The notes: generated by a model not told the origin, from the sequence alone. Shown: positions 16,773-25,431, numbered from the stretch's first letter. The stretch is DNA of 64,000 nt from Spirulina sp034932185 (GCF_034932185.1 NZ_JAYGHW010000090.1:62001-126000), one strand, 5' to 3'. Translations and numbers: made by a program.

Positions 16773-17591
16773 CTACCTTGATGGGGGGATCACCTGCGGC
16801 GGTTGGAATGCGTGAATTTCGGTGAGGACTTTGACCCACCCGGCGACGAGATCGGTAAGGATCTGGTCGCCTTTTGCTGGGGTCGCTACGGTGGGATCGC
16901 CAATGACACCGCTTTTGCTGATGTCCTGTGTCACCCAAGCAAAGGGTAACTGGCCCTCTAAACTGAGGAGGCTATCAGGGGGTAAATCGGGGGGATATTC
17001 TCGCACAGCCTGATTCATGCGTACCTGCTTCGGTAGCAACTTGAGCATGAGGCTGGTTTCGGCATCGCCAGCATGGATGCCTTGCTCCCGTTCGCGATCG
17101 CTCAATAATGCCCCCACTTGGTTCGGCACGCGCCACACAAACAGGGGGAACACCAGTAGATCCCCATATTCCTGATGGAGATCCCGCGCTGCAATTTCCA
17201 GGATTTGGGGTTGGCCGCCGTGGGCATTGAGGAGAACGAGCTTGCGGAACCCGGCCCGGTAGAGGCTGGCGGCGACATCGCGGATCACGTTGAGGAGGGT
17301 TGTGGCGGAAAGCGTGATTGTGCCGGGAAAATGCCAATGCTCGTTAGATTTGCCATAGTACAGGGGGGGGAGGCTATAGGCGGGGATGGCGGGATCGAGG
17401 GCGGCGAGGGTATGGCCGAGGACTCCGGCGGCGATCGCCGCATCTACCACCAGGGGCAAATGGGGGCCGTGCTGCTCAATCGCCCCAATCGGCTGAACAA
17501 TCACCACATTGGCTTTATCCGGCATGGCGGCGATGTCTGTCCAGGTGAGATAGGGGAAAAAACGGGCTGGGGGGATAAAACCGTGGATCAT
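16773..17591 (-). CDS. Creatininase-family amidohydrolase
   Basis: A 272-residue protein of the creatininase superfamily, Zn/Mn-dependent hydrolases of cyclic amides. The motifs QPIGAIEQHGPHLPLVVD (metal-binding Glu/His/Asp), YYGKSNEHWHFPGTITLS and LLNAHGGQPQ are present, as is the HAGDAETSLML motif. Real substrates in cyanobacteria are unknown, and relatives include enzymes of cofactor and mycofactocin maturation. An intergenic palindromic repeat lies just upstream of the ATG. Confidence 0.88.
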   Translation of the reverse strand: MIHGFIPPARFFPYLTWTDIAAMPDKANVVIVQPIGAIEQHGPHLPLVVDAAIAAGVLGHTLAALDPAIPAYSLPPLYYGKSNEHWHFPGTITLSATTLLNVIRDVAASLYRAGFRKLVLLNAHGGQPQILEIAARDLHQEYGDLLVFPLFVWRVPNQVGALLSDREREQGIHAGDAETSLMLKLLPKQVRMNQAVREYPPDLPPDSLLSLEGQLPFAWVTQDISKSGVIGDPTVATPAKGDQILTDLVAGWVKVLTEIHAFQPPQVIPPSR

Positions 17592-17889
17592 GGTGTGGCT
17601 ACGTCTTCAGAAAATGGTGCAATGGGTTCGCTACCGCGTTGGCGGAGGGGCGAAAAATTTTTCGCCCCTACAGGGTTGCAATTTTGAATAAATTGAGCTT
17701 ACTGATCACAAAAATTTGTAATGATTAAAGTGTAAGCTCCCAACAGACGAAGCTTTGTAAATCTATGAAAAATTTAATTGCAATGGGGGGGATCAGGGGG
17801 CGATCGCCCCTGAAATCTTTGATAATAAAGGTATCGAAATCAATGTTTTAGTTGTTCTATTTAACCCATTTCACTCAAGGGAGGCGGCC
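17592..17889. repeat. Intergenic region with GGGGCGAAA palindrome
   Basis: GGGGCGAAAAATTTTTCGCCCC, the perfect form of the family, lies at 17647-17668. The remainder is AT-rich leader sequence for the small gene at 17890, ending in an AAGGGAGGCGG ribosome-binding site. Confidence 0.75.
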
Positions 17890-18045
17890 ATGATGAAACT
17901 TACTCAAATGCTCCGGGATGCGGGTCAATTTGTGTCTGAGGCGATCGCTCGTTTGTTTGCCCCTAGTGATGCATCCTATCCTGAAATTGGCGTGCAACCC
18001 TTTTCCGGGGAACTGCACCACAAAACTGTCAAGGCTGATTGGTAG
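17890..18045 (+). CDS. 51-residue conserved cyanobacterial small protein
   Basis: A short reading frame starting MMKLTQMLRDAGQFVSEA and containing AIARLFAPSDASYPEIGVQPF, followed by SGELHHKTVKADW. A strong AAGGGAGG site lies 4-12 bp upstream, and HIP1 falls inside the frame. The YPxxGVQPF motif recurs in short proteins of many cyanobacteria, supporting a real gene. No function is known to me; an N-terminal amphipathic helix is plausible. The start could be the second ATG at 17893. Confidence 0.72.
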   Translation: MMKLTQMLRDAGQFVSEAIARLFAPSDASYPEIGVQPFSGELHHKTVKADW

Positions 18046-18072
18046 TTTTGTTTGACTGGAATAAACTCTGCG

Positions 18073-18094
18073 GGGGCGAAAGATTTTTCGCCCC
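18073..18094. repeat. GGGGCGAAA palindrome between small gene and tatC
   Basis: GGGGCGAAAGATTTTTCGCCCC lies between converging genes, 17 bp from the tatC stop. Confidence 0.75.
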
Positions 18095-18110
18095 TACATT
18101 TGTTTTGGGG

Positions 18111-18869
18111 CTATTTGCCCAAGGCTTTGACAACCCCAATCCCCCCGAAATACAGGCACAACACTGCTCCCGCCAATAGGGATTGGGTGATGGGATCGGT
18201 GGAAGGGGTGAGGATTGCCCCTAGGACGACGGAAAGTAAAATCACATACCGCCAAGTTTTCAGCATTTGATTGCTGGAGACAATCCCCAAGTTGGCGAGG
18301 ATATATTGCAGCACCGGCACTTGAAACACCAAGCCAGTGCAAAACATCAACAGCAAGACAAAATCAAAATAGGACTCAATCGACCAAGCTTGCTCCACCA
18401 CATCACCGCCATAGCTGATGAAGAAGGAGAGGGCCGCCGGAACTAATGCCCAATGGGAAAAGGCTAACCCCGTAAAGAACAATACACTGGAACCAAGAAC
18501 CGCAGGCCCTAAAAGATCCCGTTCCCGGCGGGTTAAGCCCGGCAGAATAAACTGAATGACCTGGTAAAGGATAAAGGGGCTAACGAGGATCACCCCCACC
18601 AGGGCCGCGACCTTGAAGGAAACAAAAAAGAATTCACCAGGAGCCAGTTGCAAAAAGCGAACGTCACCGGCGGGGGCTTCGAGCCAAGCGACAAGGGGGC
18701 GCACCCAGATAAAGCAAGCGCCACAGGCAACGGCGATCGCCAACAGAGAAGCAAAGATCCGCCACCGCAGTTCCTCCAAATGCTCCGTCAGGGTCATCTC
18801 GACATCATGGGGGGGATCATTGGGGTTTTCGGTGGGTTCCAATTGGGGTTTGGTGTCAGCAGCAGCCAT
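18111..18869 (-). CDS. tatC: Sec-independent translocase protein TatC
   Basis: A 252-residue membrane protein with six helices, the twin-arginine signal receptor of the Tat pathway that exports folded proteins across thylakoid and plasma membranes. The N-terminal MTLTEHLEELRWRI and the FILPGLTRRERDLLGP loop are characteristic. I choose the ATG at 18869 over the upstream TTG at 18881. It lies near petC, whose Rieske product is a Tat substrate in cyanobacteria, so the grouping makes functional sense. Confidence 0.95.
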   Translation of the reverse strand: MAAADTKPQLEPTENPNDPPHDVEMTLTEHLEELRWRIFASLLAIAVACGACFIWVRPLVAWLEAPAGDVRFLQLAPGEFFFVSFKVAALVGVILVSPFILYQVIQFILPGLTRRERDLLGPAVLGSSVLFFTGLAFSHWALVPAALSFFISYGGDVVEQAWSIESYFDFVLLLMFCTGLVFQVPVLQYILANLGIVSSNQMLKTWRYVILLSVVLGAILTPSTDPITQSLLAGAVLCLYFGGIGVVKALGK

Positions 18870-18926
18870 AGGATCTTGCAAGTTCAGGGCGTTGGCCTAT
18901 TGTACCGAAGGGTTGAAAATTCGGGG

Positions 18927-19244
18927 CTAAATCCCCTCAATCAGCCATTCGGAGGCGCGATCGCCTAAATCAATGGGGATGCTCACCGCTTTGCCCAAGC
19001 GGGGCCGCTCACGGGTTTGGGCCAGATAGGTTTCCACCTGGGCGATCGCATCCCAGGCGTTGAGGTAGTTGGCGACCGCATCGAGATGGGCAAAATATTC
19101 CGCCTCACTCATGGGGAACGAAGCCTGTTCCCGGTACTTCCACATCACTTGGACGTAGAGTTTTCCCTTGGTTTGGCGGACTTGGAGGGCATAGGAGCGG
19201 CCCCATTTCTGGAGCAGGAGTTGGTGAAGATCTCGGCCGGTCAT
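18927..19244 (-). CDS. DUF3067 family protein
   Basis: A 105-residue soluble protein: MTGRDLHQLLLQKWGRSYALQ, VMWKYREQASFPMSEAEY, and a C-terminal PRLGKAVSIPIDLGDRASEW motif, all typical of DUF3067 of cyanobacteria and plastids. Plant relatives have been linked to cytochrome b6f biogenesis, which would fit its position between tatC and petC; that role is inference here. Confidence 0.85.
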   Translation of the reverse strand: MTGRDLHQLLLQKWGRSYALQVRQTKGKLYVQVMWKYREQASFPMSEAEYFAHLDAVANYLNAWDAIAQVETYLAQTRERPRLGKAVSIPIDLGDRASEWLIEGI

Positions 19245-19478
19245 GGTTTCAGGGGCGGCGATCGCGACTAAAGAGCAAGTTTAATCCGTAATCTGCGAGT
19301 TTTCTGCAATAATTTAACGAGTAACAAGGGTTTAACCCTGTTCATGATTGTTAATGATCACAGGGTTGCCCCAAACCCAGCAATGATCCATTTCTATCCC
19401 CGATTTTTCGAGGTTTGCTAGGACGTTCACCGTCGAACCCGGCTCCTCTGCAAAAGTATAAACATGATTTCTTGAGTT

Positions 19479-20018
19479 ATGACACAACTTTCCGCCTCCT
19501 CTGATGCCCCCAACATGGGTCGTCGTCAGTTTATGAACCTGTTGACCTTTGGCACGATCACCGGCACAGCCCTGGGTGCATTGTATCCAGTGGTGAAATA
19601 CTTTATTCCCCCGGCTAGCGGTGGCGCGGGGGGCGGTGTAACCGCTAAAGATGCCCTGGGTAATGATGTTTCGGTACAAGAGTTTGTAACGGGCCGTAAA
19701 GCGGGCGATCGCGCTCTCACCCAAGGTCTCAAAGGTGATCCTACCTATTTGATCGTCACCGAAGAAGCCGCCATTGCTTCCTATGGCCTCAACGCCATTT
19801 GCACCCACTTGGGTTGCGTTGTGCCTTGGAACAGCAGTGCCAACCGTTTCATCTGCCCCTGCCACGGTTCCCAATACGACAATGAAGGGAAAGTGGTGCG
19901 CGGCCCTGCCCCCCTCTCCCTCGCTTTGGCCCATACCGAAGTCGTGGATGATCACGTCGTCCTCACCCCTTGGACGGAAACTGATTTCCGTACCGGCGAA
20001 GATCCCTGGTGGGCTTAA
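19479..20018 (+). CDS. petC: Cytochrome b6f Rieske iron-sulfur protein
   Basis: A 179-residue protein. It carries the [2Fe-2S] cluster that oxidises plastoquinol in the cytochrome b6f complex. RRQFMNLLTFGTITGTALGA is the Tat-type membrane anchor near residues 14-33, followed by a glycine-rich hinge (GGAGGG). The cluster motifs are CTHLGC and CPCHGS in the C-terminal half. It is 127 bp upstream of petA on the same strand, the conserved petCA order. Confidence 0.97.
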   Translation: MTQLSASSDAPNMGRRQFMNLLTFGTITGTALGALYPVVKYFIPPASGGAGGGVTAKDALGNDVSVQEFVTGRKAGDRALTQGLKGDPTYLIVTEEAAIASYGLNAICTHLGCVVPWNSSANRFICPCHGSQYDNEGKVVRGPAPLSLALAHTEVVDDHVVLTPWTETDFRTGEDPWWA

Positions 20019-20037
20019 CCCCTACCGTTTAGGGAGG

Positions 20038-20101
20038 AGTGAGAAGTGAGAAGTGAGAAGTGAAAAAACTCTTTCCTCTCTTCTCTATCCTCTTTCCTCC
20101 A
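20038..20101. repeat. GAGAAGT / CTCTATC heptamer repeats in petC-petA spacer
   Basis: A purine-rich series (GAGAAGTGAGAAGTGAGAAGTG, about 20040-20061) is followed by a pyrimidine-rich series (CTCTTTCCTCTCTTCTCTATCC, about 20070-20095). The two could pair into an imperfect hairpin. A related pair lies at 49082-49165. This is the type known as short tandem repeats in cyanobacteria. Confidence 0.75.
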
Positions 20102-20145
20102 AAGTTGTTGAACTATCCCTTGATTTAGGACTTGTTACCGTTCCG

Positions 20146-21108
20146 ATGAAATATTTGTTTAGTAATGCCCTGCGCCGGGTCGCCCAAACCCTGAGCATTG
20201 TTCTACTGGCGATGGTGGTGTTTTTGGGTTTCAATGCCCAACCCGCTGCGGCTTACCCCTTCTGGGCCCAAGAAACCGCCCCCGAAACCCCCCGCGAAGC
20301 CACAGGCCGGATTGTCTGTGCTAACTGTCACCTGGCTTCTAAACCTGCTGAAGTTGAATTGCCCCTGTCCGTCACGCCGGATACCGTATTTAAAGCCATT
20401 GTTAAAATTCCCTACGATCTCTCTGCACAACAGGTGTTAGGGGATGGCTCTAAAGGGGGCCTGAATGTGGGTGCGGTGTTGATGTTGCCCGAAGGCTTCA
20501 CCATTGCCCCTGCCGATCGCATTCCTGAGGAAATGAAGGAAGAAGTGGGTGGAGTTTATTTCCAACCCTACCGGGAAGATCAAGATAATGTCTACATCGT
20601 TGGCCCCCTACCCGGTGAGCAATATCAAGAAATTGTTTTCCCCATCTTGTCCCCCAATCCCAAAACCGATAAGAGCGTCCATTTTGGTAAGTTTCCCGTT
20701 TACCTCGGTGCGAACCGGGGCCGCGGCCAGTTGTATCCTGCGGGCAACACGACGAATAACAATTCGTTCAAAGCCAGCGCTAGCGGCACGATCAGCGCGA
20801 TCGCCCCTGGGGATGATGGCGGTTCTGTCGTCACCATTGCCACCGCCGAGGGTGCAGTGGATGAAGTGATTCCCCCCGGCCCGACGGTGTTGGTTGCCGT
20901 TGGCGATACCGTTGAAGCCGGTGCATTTTTGACCAATGACCCCAACGTGGGCGGTTTTGGTCAGGAAGAGGCGGAGATTGTCCTGCAAGATCCGGTGCGG
21001 ATTCAGTGGCTCTTGGTGTTCTTGGCGGCGATCGCCCTTTCCCAAGCCCTCCTTGCCCTCAAGAAGAAACAAATCGAGCGCGTCCAAGCCGCTGAAATGG
21101 ATTTCTAA
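20146..21108 (+). CDS. petA: Apocytochrome f
   Basis: A 320-residue precursor of the c-type cytochrome of the b6f complex, which passes electrons to plastocyanin or cytochrome c6. The signal peptide ends PAAAYPFWAQ, giving the axial haem-ligand Tyr at the mature N-terminus. Haem attaches at CANCH. A C-terminal membrane anchor (QWLLVFLAAIALSQALLAL) is followed by KKKQIERVQ. I choose ATG 20146; a longer frame from 20053 runs through heptamer repeats and lacks a signal peptide. Confidence 0.97.
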   Translation: MKYLFSNALRRVAQTLSIVLLAMVVFLGFNAQPAAAYPFWAQETAPETPREATGRIVCANCHLASKPAEVELPLSVTPDTVFKAIVKIPYDLSAQQVLGDGSKGGLNVGAVLMLPEGFTIAPADRIPEEMKEEVGGVYFQPYREDQDNVYIVGPLPGEQYQEIVFPILSPNPKTDKSVHFGKFPVYLGANRGRGQLYPAGNTTNNNSFKASASGTISAIAPGDDGGSVVTIATAEGAVDEVIPPGPTVLVAVGDTVEAGAFLTNDPNVGGFGQEEAEIVLQDPVRIQWLLVFLAAIALSQALLALKKKQIERVQAAEMDF

Positions 21109-21131
21109 TCCCCAAATTAGCCCCCTTTTAC

Positions 21132-21172
21132 AGCGCACAGTTTTAAAGCAGTTAAAGCTGTGCGCTTTTTTT
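21132..21172 (+). terminator. Rho-independent terminator of petCA
   Basis: AGCGCACAG, a 17-nt loop, CTGTGCGCT, then a T-run: a 9-bp perfect stem starting 23 bp after the petA stop. Confidence 0.88.
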
Positions 21173-21183
21173 GATCCCTCGGT

Positions 21184-21246
21184 TCGACTGCGCTCACCGA
21201 GCCAACGCTGTTCACCGAGCCAACGCTGTTCACCGAGCGCAGTCGA
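21184..21246. mobile_element. 63-bp element with 12-bp inverted ends and internal tandem units
   Basis: TCGACTGCGCTC (21184-21195) and GAGCGCAGTCGA (21235-21246) are perfect inverted repeats. Between them lie two exact copies of the 18-bp unit ACCGAGCCAACGCTGTTC (21196-21213 and 21214-21231). It is non-coding and lies between the petA terminator and the GH116 gene. Confidence 0.8.
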
Positions 21247-21293
21247 GGTGAACCCCCCCGTCCCTACTGTATTGATATCGATCACCATTACTC

Positions 21294-23705
21294 ATGAAAG
21301 CCTTCGAGATTGCCCCCCCAGAAATTCCCGCCGCTGCTTGGCAACGGCCCATCGGTCGCGGTTGGGAGGCTCCCTATACTGTCCGCCGGGACAGCAATGT
21401 TGATGATGGCCCTTGGCATGGGATGCCCTTGGGGGGATTGGGGGCGGGCTGTATTGGGCGATCGCCCCGTGGTGACTTCAACCTTTGGCATCTCGATGGC
21501 GGTGAACATATTTTTAACCCGGTTCCCGCCTGTCAATTCAGCATTTTTGAGCAGGTGGGGGACAATCTCCCCCAAGCCTATGCCCTCAGTACGGAACCCC
21601 CCGCCGATGGCAGTTTGAACCGTTGGCAATGGTATCCCGCCGAAAAAGGCAGTTATCACGCCCTCTATCCCCGCAGTTGGTTCAAATATGAGGGGGTGTT
21701 TCAAAGTGAGATTATCTGTGAGCAGTTTTCCCCAATTTGGGCCGATTGTTATCAAGAATCCAGCTATCCCGTGGCGGTGTTTGATTGGACAATCCACAAC
21801 CCCACGGATCAGCCGATCACGATGAGTATCCTGCTCACCTGGCAAAATATGGTGGGCTGGTTTACCAATGCGATTAAAAAGCCGACGGTGACGGTGCGCG
21901 ATGACGGTAGCCCGGAATATGAATATCAACCCAAATGGCGAGACAGTACCGGGTCTTTTAATCAGTGGATTATGGATCATTACCGGGTGGGCTGTTTGAT
22001 GAACCGGGTGCGGCCCCATGCAGAATTGCAAGAGGGGGATGGGCAGATGGCGATCGCCTCCATCACCAATACCGCTGTTGAAGCCTACCACCTGGGGCGA
22101 TGGAACCCCGATGGCGATGGGGGGGAAGTGTGGGAGTTATTTTCCCGCAATGGGATGTTACCGGATCAGCAGGATGAAACCCCCGCCGCCCCTGGGGAGC
22201 AAATTGCCACCGCGATGGCAATCCGGTTCACGATTCGACCGGGGCGATCGCGCAAAATCCCCTTTATCCTCGCCTGGGATTTCCCGATCACCGAATTTGC
22301 CGAGGGGATTAGCTATTTCCGCCGCCACACCGACTTTTTTGGCCGCAGTGGCAATAACGTTTGGACAGTGATCCGCACCGCCTTAAAACATAGTGATATT
22401 TGGCGGGAAAAAATCCTCACCTGGCAAGCCTCGGTATTAGATCGCGAAGACCTGCCGGACTGGTTAAAAATGGCCCTGTTTAACGAGCTTTATCTGCTCA
22501 CCGATGGGGGAACCCTCTGGACAGCCGGAACGGAAACCGACCCCATCGGCCAGTTTGCGATTTGGGAATGTGTGGATTACCGCTGGTATGAAAGCCTGGA
22601 TGTGCGGCTTTATGGCTCCTTTGGGATGATGATCCTATTTCCTCGGTTGGATAAAGCGGTGTTAGAAGCCTTTGCCCGCGCCATTCCCACCGCCGACGCT
22701 ACCCCCCGCATCATCGGCTACAACCAAGCCCCCGCCGTCCGCAAACTGGCCGGAGCCACCCCCCATGATCTCGGCGCTCCCAATGAACATCCTTGGGAAA
22801 AGAGCAACTACACCAGTTATCAAGACTGCAACCAATGGAAAGATCTGCCCTCGGATTTTGTCTTACAGGTCTATCGCAACTATCTCCTCACCGGGGCCGA
22901 TGATGTGGAATTTTTGTGGGAATGTTGGGGGGCAATTCCCATTGCTTTGGACTATCTCAAAGGGTTTGATTTTGATGGCGATGGCATCCCGGAAAATTCC
23001 GGCGCACCGGATCAGACCTTTGATGATTGGCAGTTACGGGGCGTGAGTGCCTATTGTGGGGCGTTGTGGATTGCGGCCTTGGAGGCGGCGATCGCCATTG
23101 GCGTGATCCTCCTCGACCATCCCCCTGCTAATCCCCTCCTTCAACCCGCAGACTATCCCCACGGGATTACTCGTCACCTAGAGCAATACCGGGAATGGAT
23201 CCGTCAAGCCCGGCCGGTATATCAGGAAAAACTTTGGAATGGGGAGTTTTATCGCCTCGATAGTGAGAGCGGCTCTGATGTGGTGATGGCGGATCAGTTG
23301 TGTGGTCAGTTTTATGCCCAATTATTGGGTTTGCCCGATGTGGTGGATCGCCCCTATGCGGAGTCAGCATTACGGTCGGTTTATCAAGCCTGTTTCCTGC
23401 GGTTTGCTGGGGGTCAGTTTGGGGCAGCCAACGGAATGCTCATCGATGGCAGTCCTGAAAATCCCAATGCCACTCACCCTTTAGAGGTGTGGACGGGGAT
23501 TAATTTCGGGTTAGCGGCCTATTTGATCTTGATGGGGATGCGGGAAGAGGGGTTAACGATGGCGGAAACGGTGGTACGGCAAATCTACGAAGGAGGTTTG
23601 CAATTCCGCACACCGGAGGCGATTACGGCGGTGCGGACGTTCCGCGCCTGTCATTATTTGCGGGCGATGGCGATTTGGGGGATTTATCATGTGTTAACAC
23701 CTTAG
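21294..23705 (+). CDS. GH116-family glycoside hydrolase (glucosylceramidase-like)
   Basis: An 803-residue protein of glycoside hydrolase family 116, which includes human GBA2 and archaeal/bacterial beta-glucosidases and xylosidases. The N-terminal beta-sandwich includes GMPLGGLGAGCIGRSPRGDF, and a C-terminal (alpha/alpha)6 barrel follows. Candidate catalytic residues are the Glu in WYESLDVRLYGSFGM and the Asp in GAPDQTFDDW, by comparison with the family. There is no signal peptide, so it is cytoplasmic. The natural substrate in cyanobacteria is unknown; glucosylated lipids or plant-like glucosides are possible. Confidence 0.88.
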   Translation: MKAFEIAPPEIPAAAWQRPIGRGWEAPYTVRRDSNVDDGPWHGMPLGGLGAGCIGRSPRGDFNLWHLDGGEHIFNPVPACQFSIFEQVGDNLPQAYALSTEPPADGSLNRWQWYPAEKGSYHALYPRSWFKYEGVFQSEIICEQFSPIWADCYQESSYPVAVFDWTIHNPTDQPITMSILLTWQNMVGWFTNAIKKPTVTVRDDGSPEYEYQPKWRDSTGSFNQWIMDHYRVGCLMNRVRPHAELQEGDGQMAIASITNTAVEAYHLGRWNPDGDGGEVWELFSRNGMLPDQQDETPAAPGEQIATAMAIRFTIRPGRSRKIPFILAWDFPITEFAEGISYFRRHTDFFGRSGNNVWTVIRTALKHSDIWREKILTWQASVLDREDLPDWLKMALFNELYLLTDGGTLWTAGTETDPIGQFAIWECVDYRWYESLDVRLYGSFGMMILFPRLDKAVLEAFARAIPTADATPRIIGYNQAPAVRKLAGATPHDLGAPNEHPWEKSNYTSYQDCNQWKDLPSDFVLQVYRNYLLTGADDVEFLWECWGAIPIALDYLKGFDFDGDGIPENSGAPDQTFDDWQLRGVSAYCGALWIAALEAAIAIGVILLDHPPANPLLQPADYPHGITRHLEQYREWIRQARPVYQEKLWNGEFYRLDSESGSDVVMADQLCGQFYAQLLGLPDVVDRPYAESALRSVYQACFLRFAGGQFGAANGMLIDGSPENPNATHPLEVWTGINFGLAAYLILMGMREEGLTMAETVVRQIYEGGLQFRTPEAITAVRTFRACHYLRAMAIWGIYHVLTP

Positions 23706-23713
23706 GGAGGGGT

Positions 23714-23738
23714 AGGGGCGAAAGGTTTTTGCGCCCCT
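23714..23738. repeat. GGGGCGAAA palindrome, GH116/DUF3122 junction
   Basis: AGGGGCGAAAGGTTTTTGCGCCCCT lies between two convergent genes and contains one extra base in the right arm. Confidence 0.7.
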
Positions 23739-23749
23739 AGAAGTTGGTG

Positions 23750-24265
23750 TTATTGGAGCGATCGCCATTCCGCAATCATTTCCGGGGCAATATTCAAGAC
23801 AATTTCCGGCCCCTCCATTGTGGCTAAACTTAACTTTAACGGAATCGCCGGTTCTAACTTCATCAAAATTGGCCCTAAATCATATTGCCCGGAACTGGGC
23901 TGATTTTGGGTTGCATCGGTAAACATGACTTCAGAGCAATCAGTGGCTTCCCAGGTTTTGCCTCTGAAGTTGGTTAATTGTAAAGGTTGGGAGCGATCGA
24001 GCGTTGCTACCCCTGGAAAGCCGATCAAACGCAGATAGAAACGGTTTGCGCCATCGGGTGTTGTGCGCCGGAAGGCGATCGCCTGCCAAGTTTTCCCCTC
24101 CTGATCCTTCAAGGTTTGGCGAGATTGAACCACCACCTGCCCCGGTGCTTCCTCCAACTGGCGGAGCGCGGCTTGGGCGGGGGCGATCACGCCATCCCAG
24201 GCCAGCCCAACGGCCAACAGTCCAACGATGAACAGTGATCCCAGAAAACGTAAAAGCGGTTTCAT
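23750..24265 (-). CDS. DUF3122 exported protein
   Basis: A 171-residue protein with a signal peptide (SLFIVGLLAVGLAWDGVIAPAQAA) and a mature domain containing QSRQTLKDQEGKTWQAIAF and a long beta-rich region, typical of the cyanobacterial DUF3122 family. Function unknown, periplasmic or lumenal. A GGAG site upstream is better spaced for the ATG at 24265 than for the one at 24271. Confidence 0.75.
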   Translation of the reverse strand: MKPLLRFLGSLFIVGLLAVGLAWDGVIAPAQAALRQLEEAPGQVVVQSRQTLKDQEGKTWQAIAFRRTTPDGANRFYLRLIGFPGVATLDRSQPLQLTNFRGKTWEATDCSEVMFTDATQNQPSSGQYDLGPILMKLEPAIPLKLSLATMEGPEIVLNIAPEMIAEWRSLQ

Positions 24266-24316
24266 GATCATGACTCCAAATTTGGGTTTTCAAAAAATAG
24301 GATAAAATTACAGCCG

Positions 24317-24506
24317 ACATTCCGCAGGTTGCTCAATCAATGGTGCGTCAGCCGTTAAGCTACTCTTTTGCATCCTAGGTTACCAATCTGACGCACCCTA
24401 CAATTGAATCGTAGGGTGCGTCAAACCAAATCAATGATGATGTTGATGGTTGAATTGTGTCTGACGCACCGTTCACTAGCATCATTAGTCTTAACCTGCG
24501 GAATGT
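24317..24506. mobile_element. 190-bp element with perfect 14-bp inverted ends (type A)
   Basis: ACATTCCGCAGGTT (24317-24330) and its exact reverse complement AACCTGCGGAATGT (24493-24506) bound the element. Inside, the motif GGTGCGTCA occurs four times in alternating orientation, and a hairpin with a perfect 13-bp stem (TGACGCACCCTAC at 24389-24401 with GTAGGGTGCGTCA at 24411-24423) forms the core. A second copy lies at 55625-55913. It has no coding capacity. Confidence 0.85.
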
Positions 24507-24607
24507 ATAGCAATAGTCAGTATGGTTAGGACGTTAAATCCGAAACCCTCTCCTGGTGGGCAATGTTCACCCGACGCGATGTCCTAACCTTCTTGGCTAC
24601 TGCTATA
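24506..24607. mobile_element. 102-bp element with imperfect 27-bp inverted ends (TATAGCA family)
   Basis: The left end TATAGCAATAGTCAGTATGG continues to GTTAGGAC and matches the reverse complement of the right end (ending GGCTACTGCTATA) at 22 of 27 positions. It abuts the type A element, sharing one T. It is related by its ends to 6067-6159 and 25432-25536. Confidence 0.78.
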
Positions 24608-24651
24608 TGATTAGAGCAAGAACTGTGGCTGGATTGGATGCTGAATGTGCG

Positions 24652-24677
24652 TAGGGGCGAAAAATTTTTTGCCCCTA
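24652..24677. repeat. GGGGCGAAA palindrome upstream of the haem-protein 3' end
   Basis: TAGGGGCGAAAAATTTTTTGCCCCTA lies 12 bp from the stop of the minus-strand haem-protein gene. Confidence 0.72.
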
Positions 24678-24688
24678 CATTTGTATCT

Positions 24689-25330
24689 TTAATGAGTAGT
24701 CTCTGTTAAGGCTTTTTGCAAACCATCGGGAATGAAAACCGCATACATCCCTCGTAGATCATCCACATTAAAATCATAGGCTAAATCTTGAGGATAGGCA
24801 TCCTTGACAAACTGAGGACGGCGCTCTTTCATGCCATGACAAACTAAACAACTGGATTCCACATTAATCCGCCGATAATAACGAGTTCCAGGCTGCTCAT
24901 TGACGGTTTCTCGATCCCAAAAACCAATCAAAGTCGGCTCTTGATCAAACTTGGCTAAAGCCATCTCTGCATTGACATTATCCGGCGCGTGTTTCGGGTT
25001 GCGATACTTCGCAGCCATCTGTTTTACCTGCCAACCATGCTCTTGGCTGAGTTCCATGGCCCGCATCCCCACCGGACGACAAACTTCCTTCATCGTTTGC
25101 ATCGTAGGAACCTCGGTGCTACCCTCCAAAGAAGAGGCTAACCCTGTACGCAGAGCATCTAAAGCTTCAATTTCCTGCACCGTTTCAGCCAATTGATCAA
25201 CATTGGGAACAATGGGAGCAGCGACAGCAAGATCCCCACCTAAAATCTGGCTGAATGGGGCATTCCAACCCAGTGCAAATAGGCTAATTCCCAGCATAAA
25301 AACAAAGCGGAGCAAACGCTGAAATTTCAT
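24689..25330 (-). CDS. Tll0287-like c-type haem protein (DUF3365)
   Basis: A 213-residue exported protein: signal peptide near residues 8-37 (GGDLAVAAPIV), then a helical sensor-like domain with the c-type haem motif CLVCHG near residue 162. The segments MKEVCRPVGMRAMELSQEHGW and YYRRINVESSCLVCHGMKE fit the DUF3365/Tll0287-like family, whose cyanobacterial member was described as a small haem-binding photosystem-associated protein. Its role is unclear; lumenal redox or gas sensing is possible. It stands alone among mobile elements. Confidence 0.85.
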   Translation of the reverse strand: MKFQRLLRFVFMLGISLFALGWNAPFSQILGGDLAVAAPIVPNVDQLAETVQEIEALDALRTGLASSLEGSTEVPTMQTMKEVCRPVGMRAMELSQEHGWQVKQMAAKYRNPKHAPDNVNAEMALAKFDQEPTLIGFWDRETVNEQPGTRYYRRINVESSCLVCHGMKERRPQFVKDAYPQDLAYDFNVDDLRGMYAVFIPDGLQKALTETTH

Positions 25331-25431
25331 CTTTCCTGTTTCCTTTTATTAAATTTAGTTTTATTTGCATTAACCTGATCGTACCATTTTGTTCTAGAGC
25401 TAGATCAGATAAATTGTTAAGAAAAAATTAT

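Noticed and set aside
20053..20145. N-terminal extension of cytochrome f
   Set aside because: It translates heptamer repeats and would displace the signal peptide; ATG 20146 gives the expected precursor.
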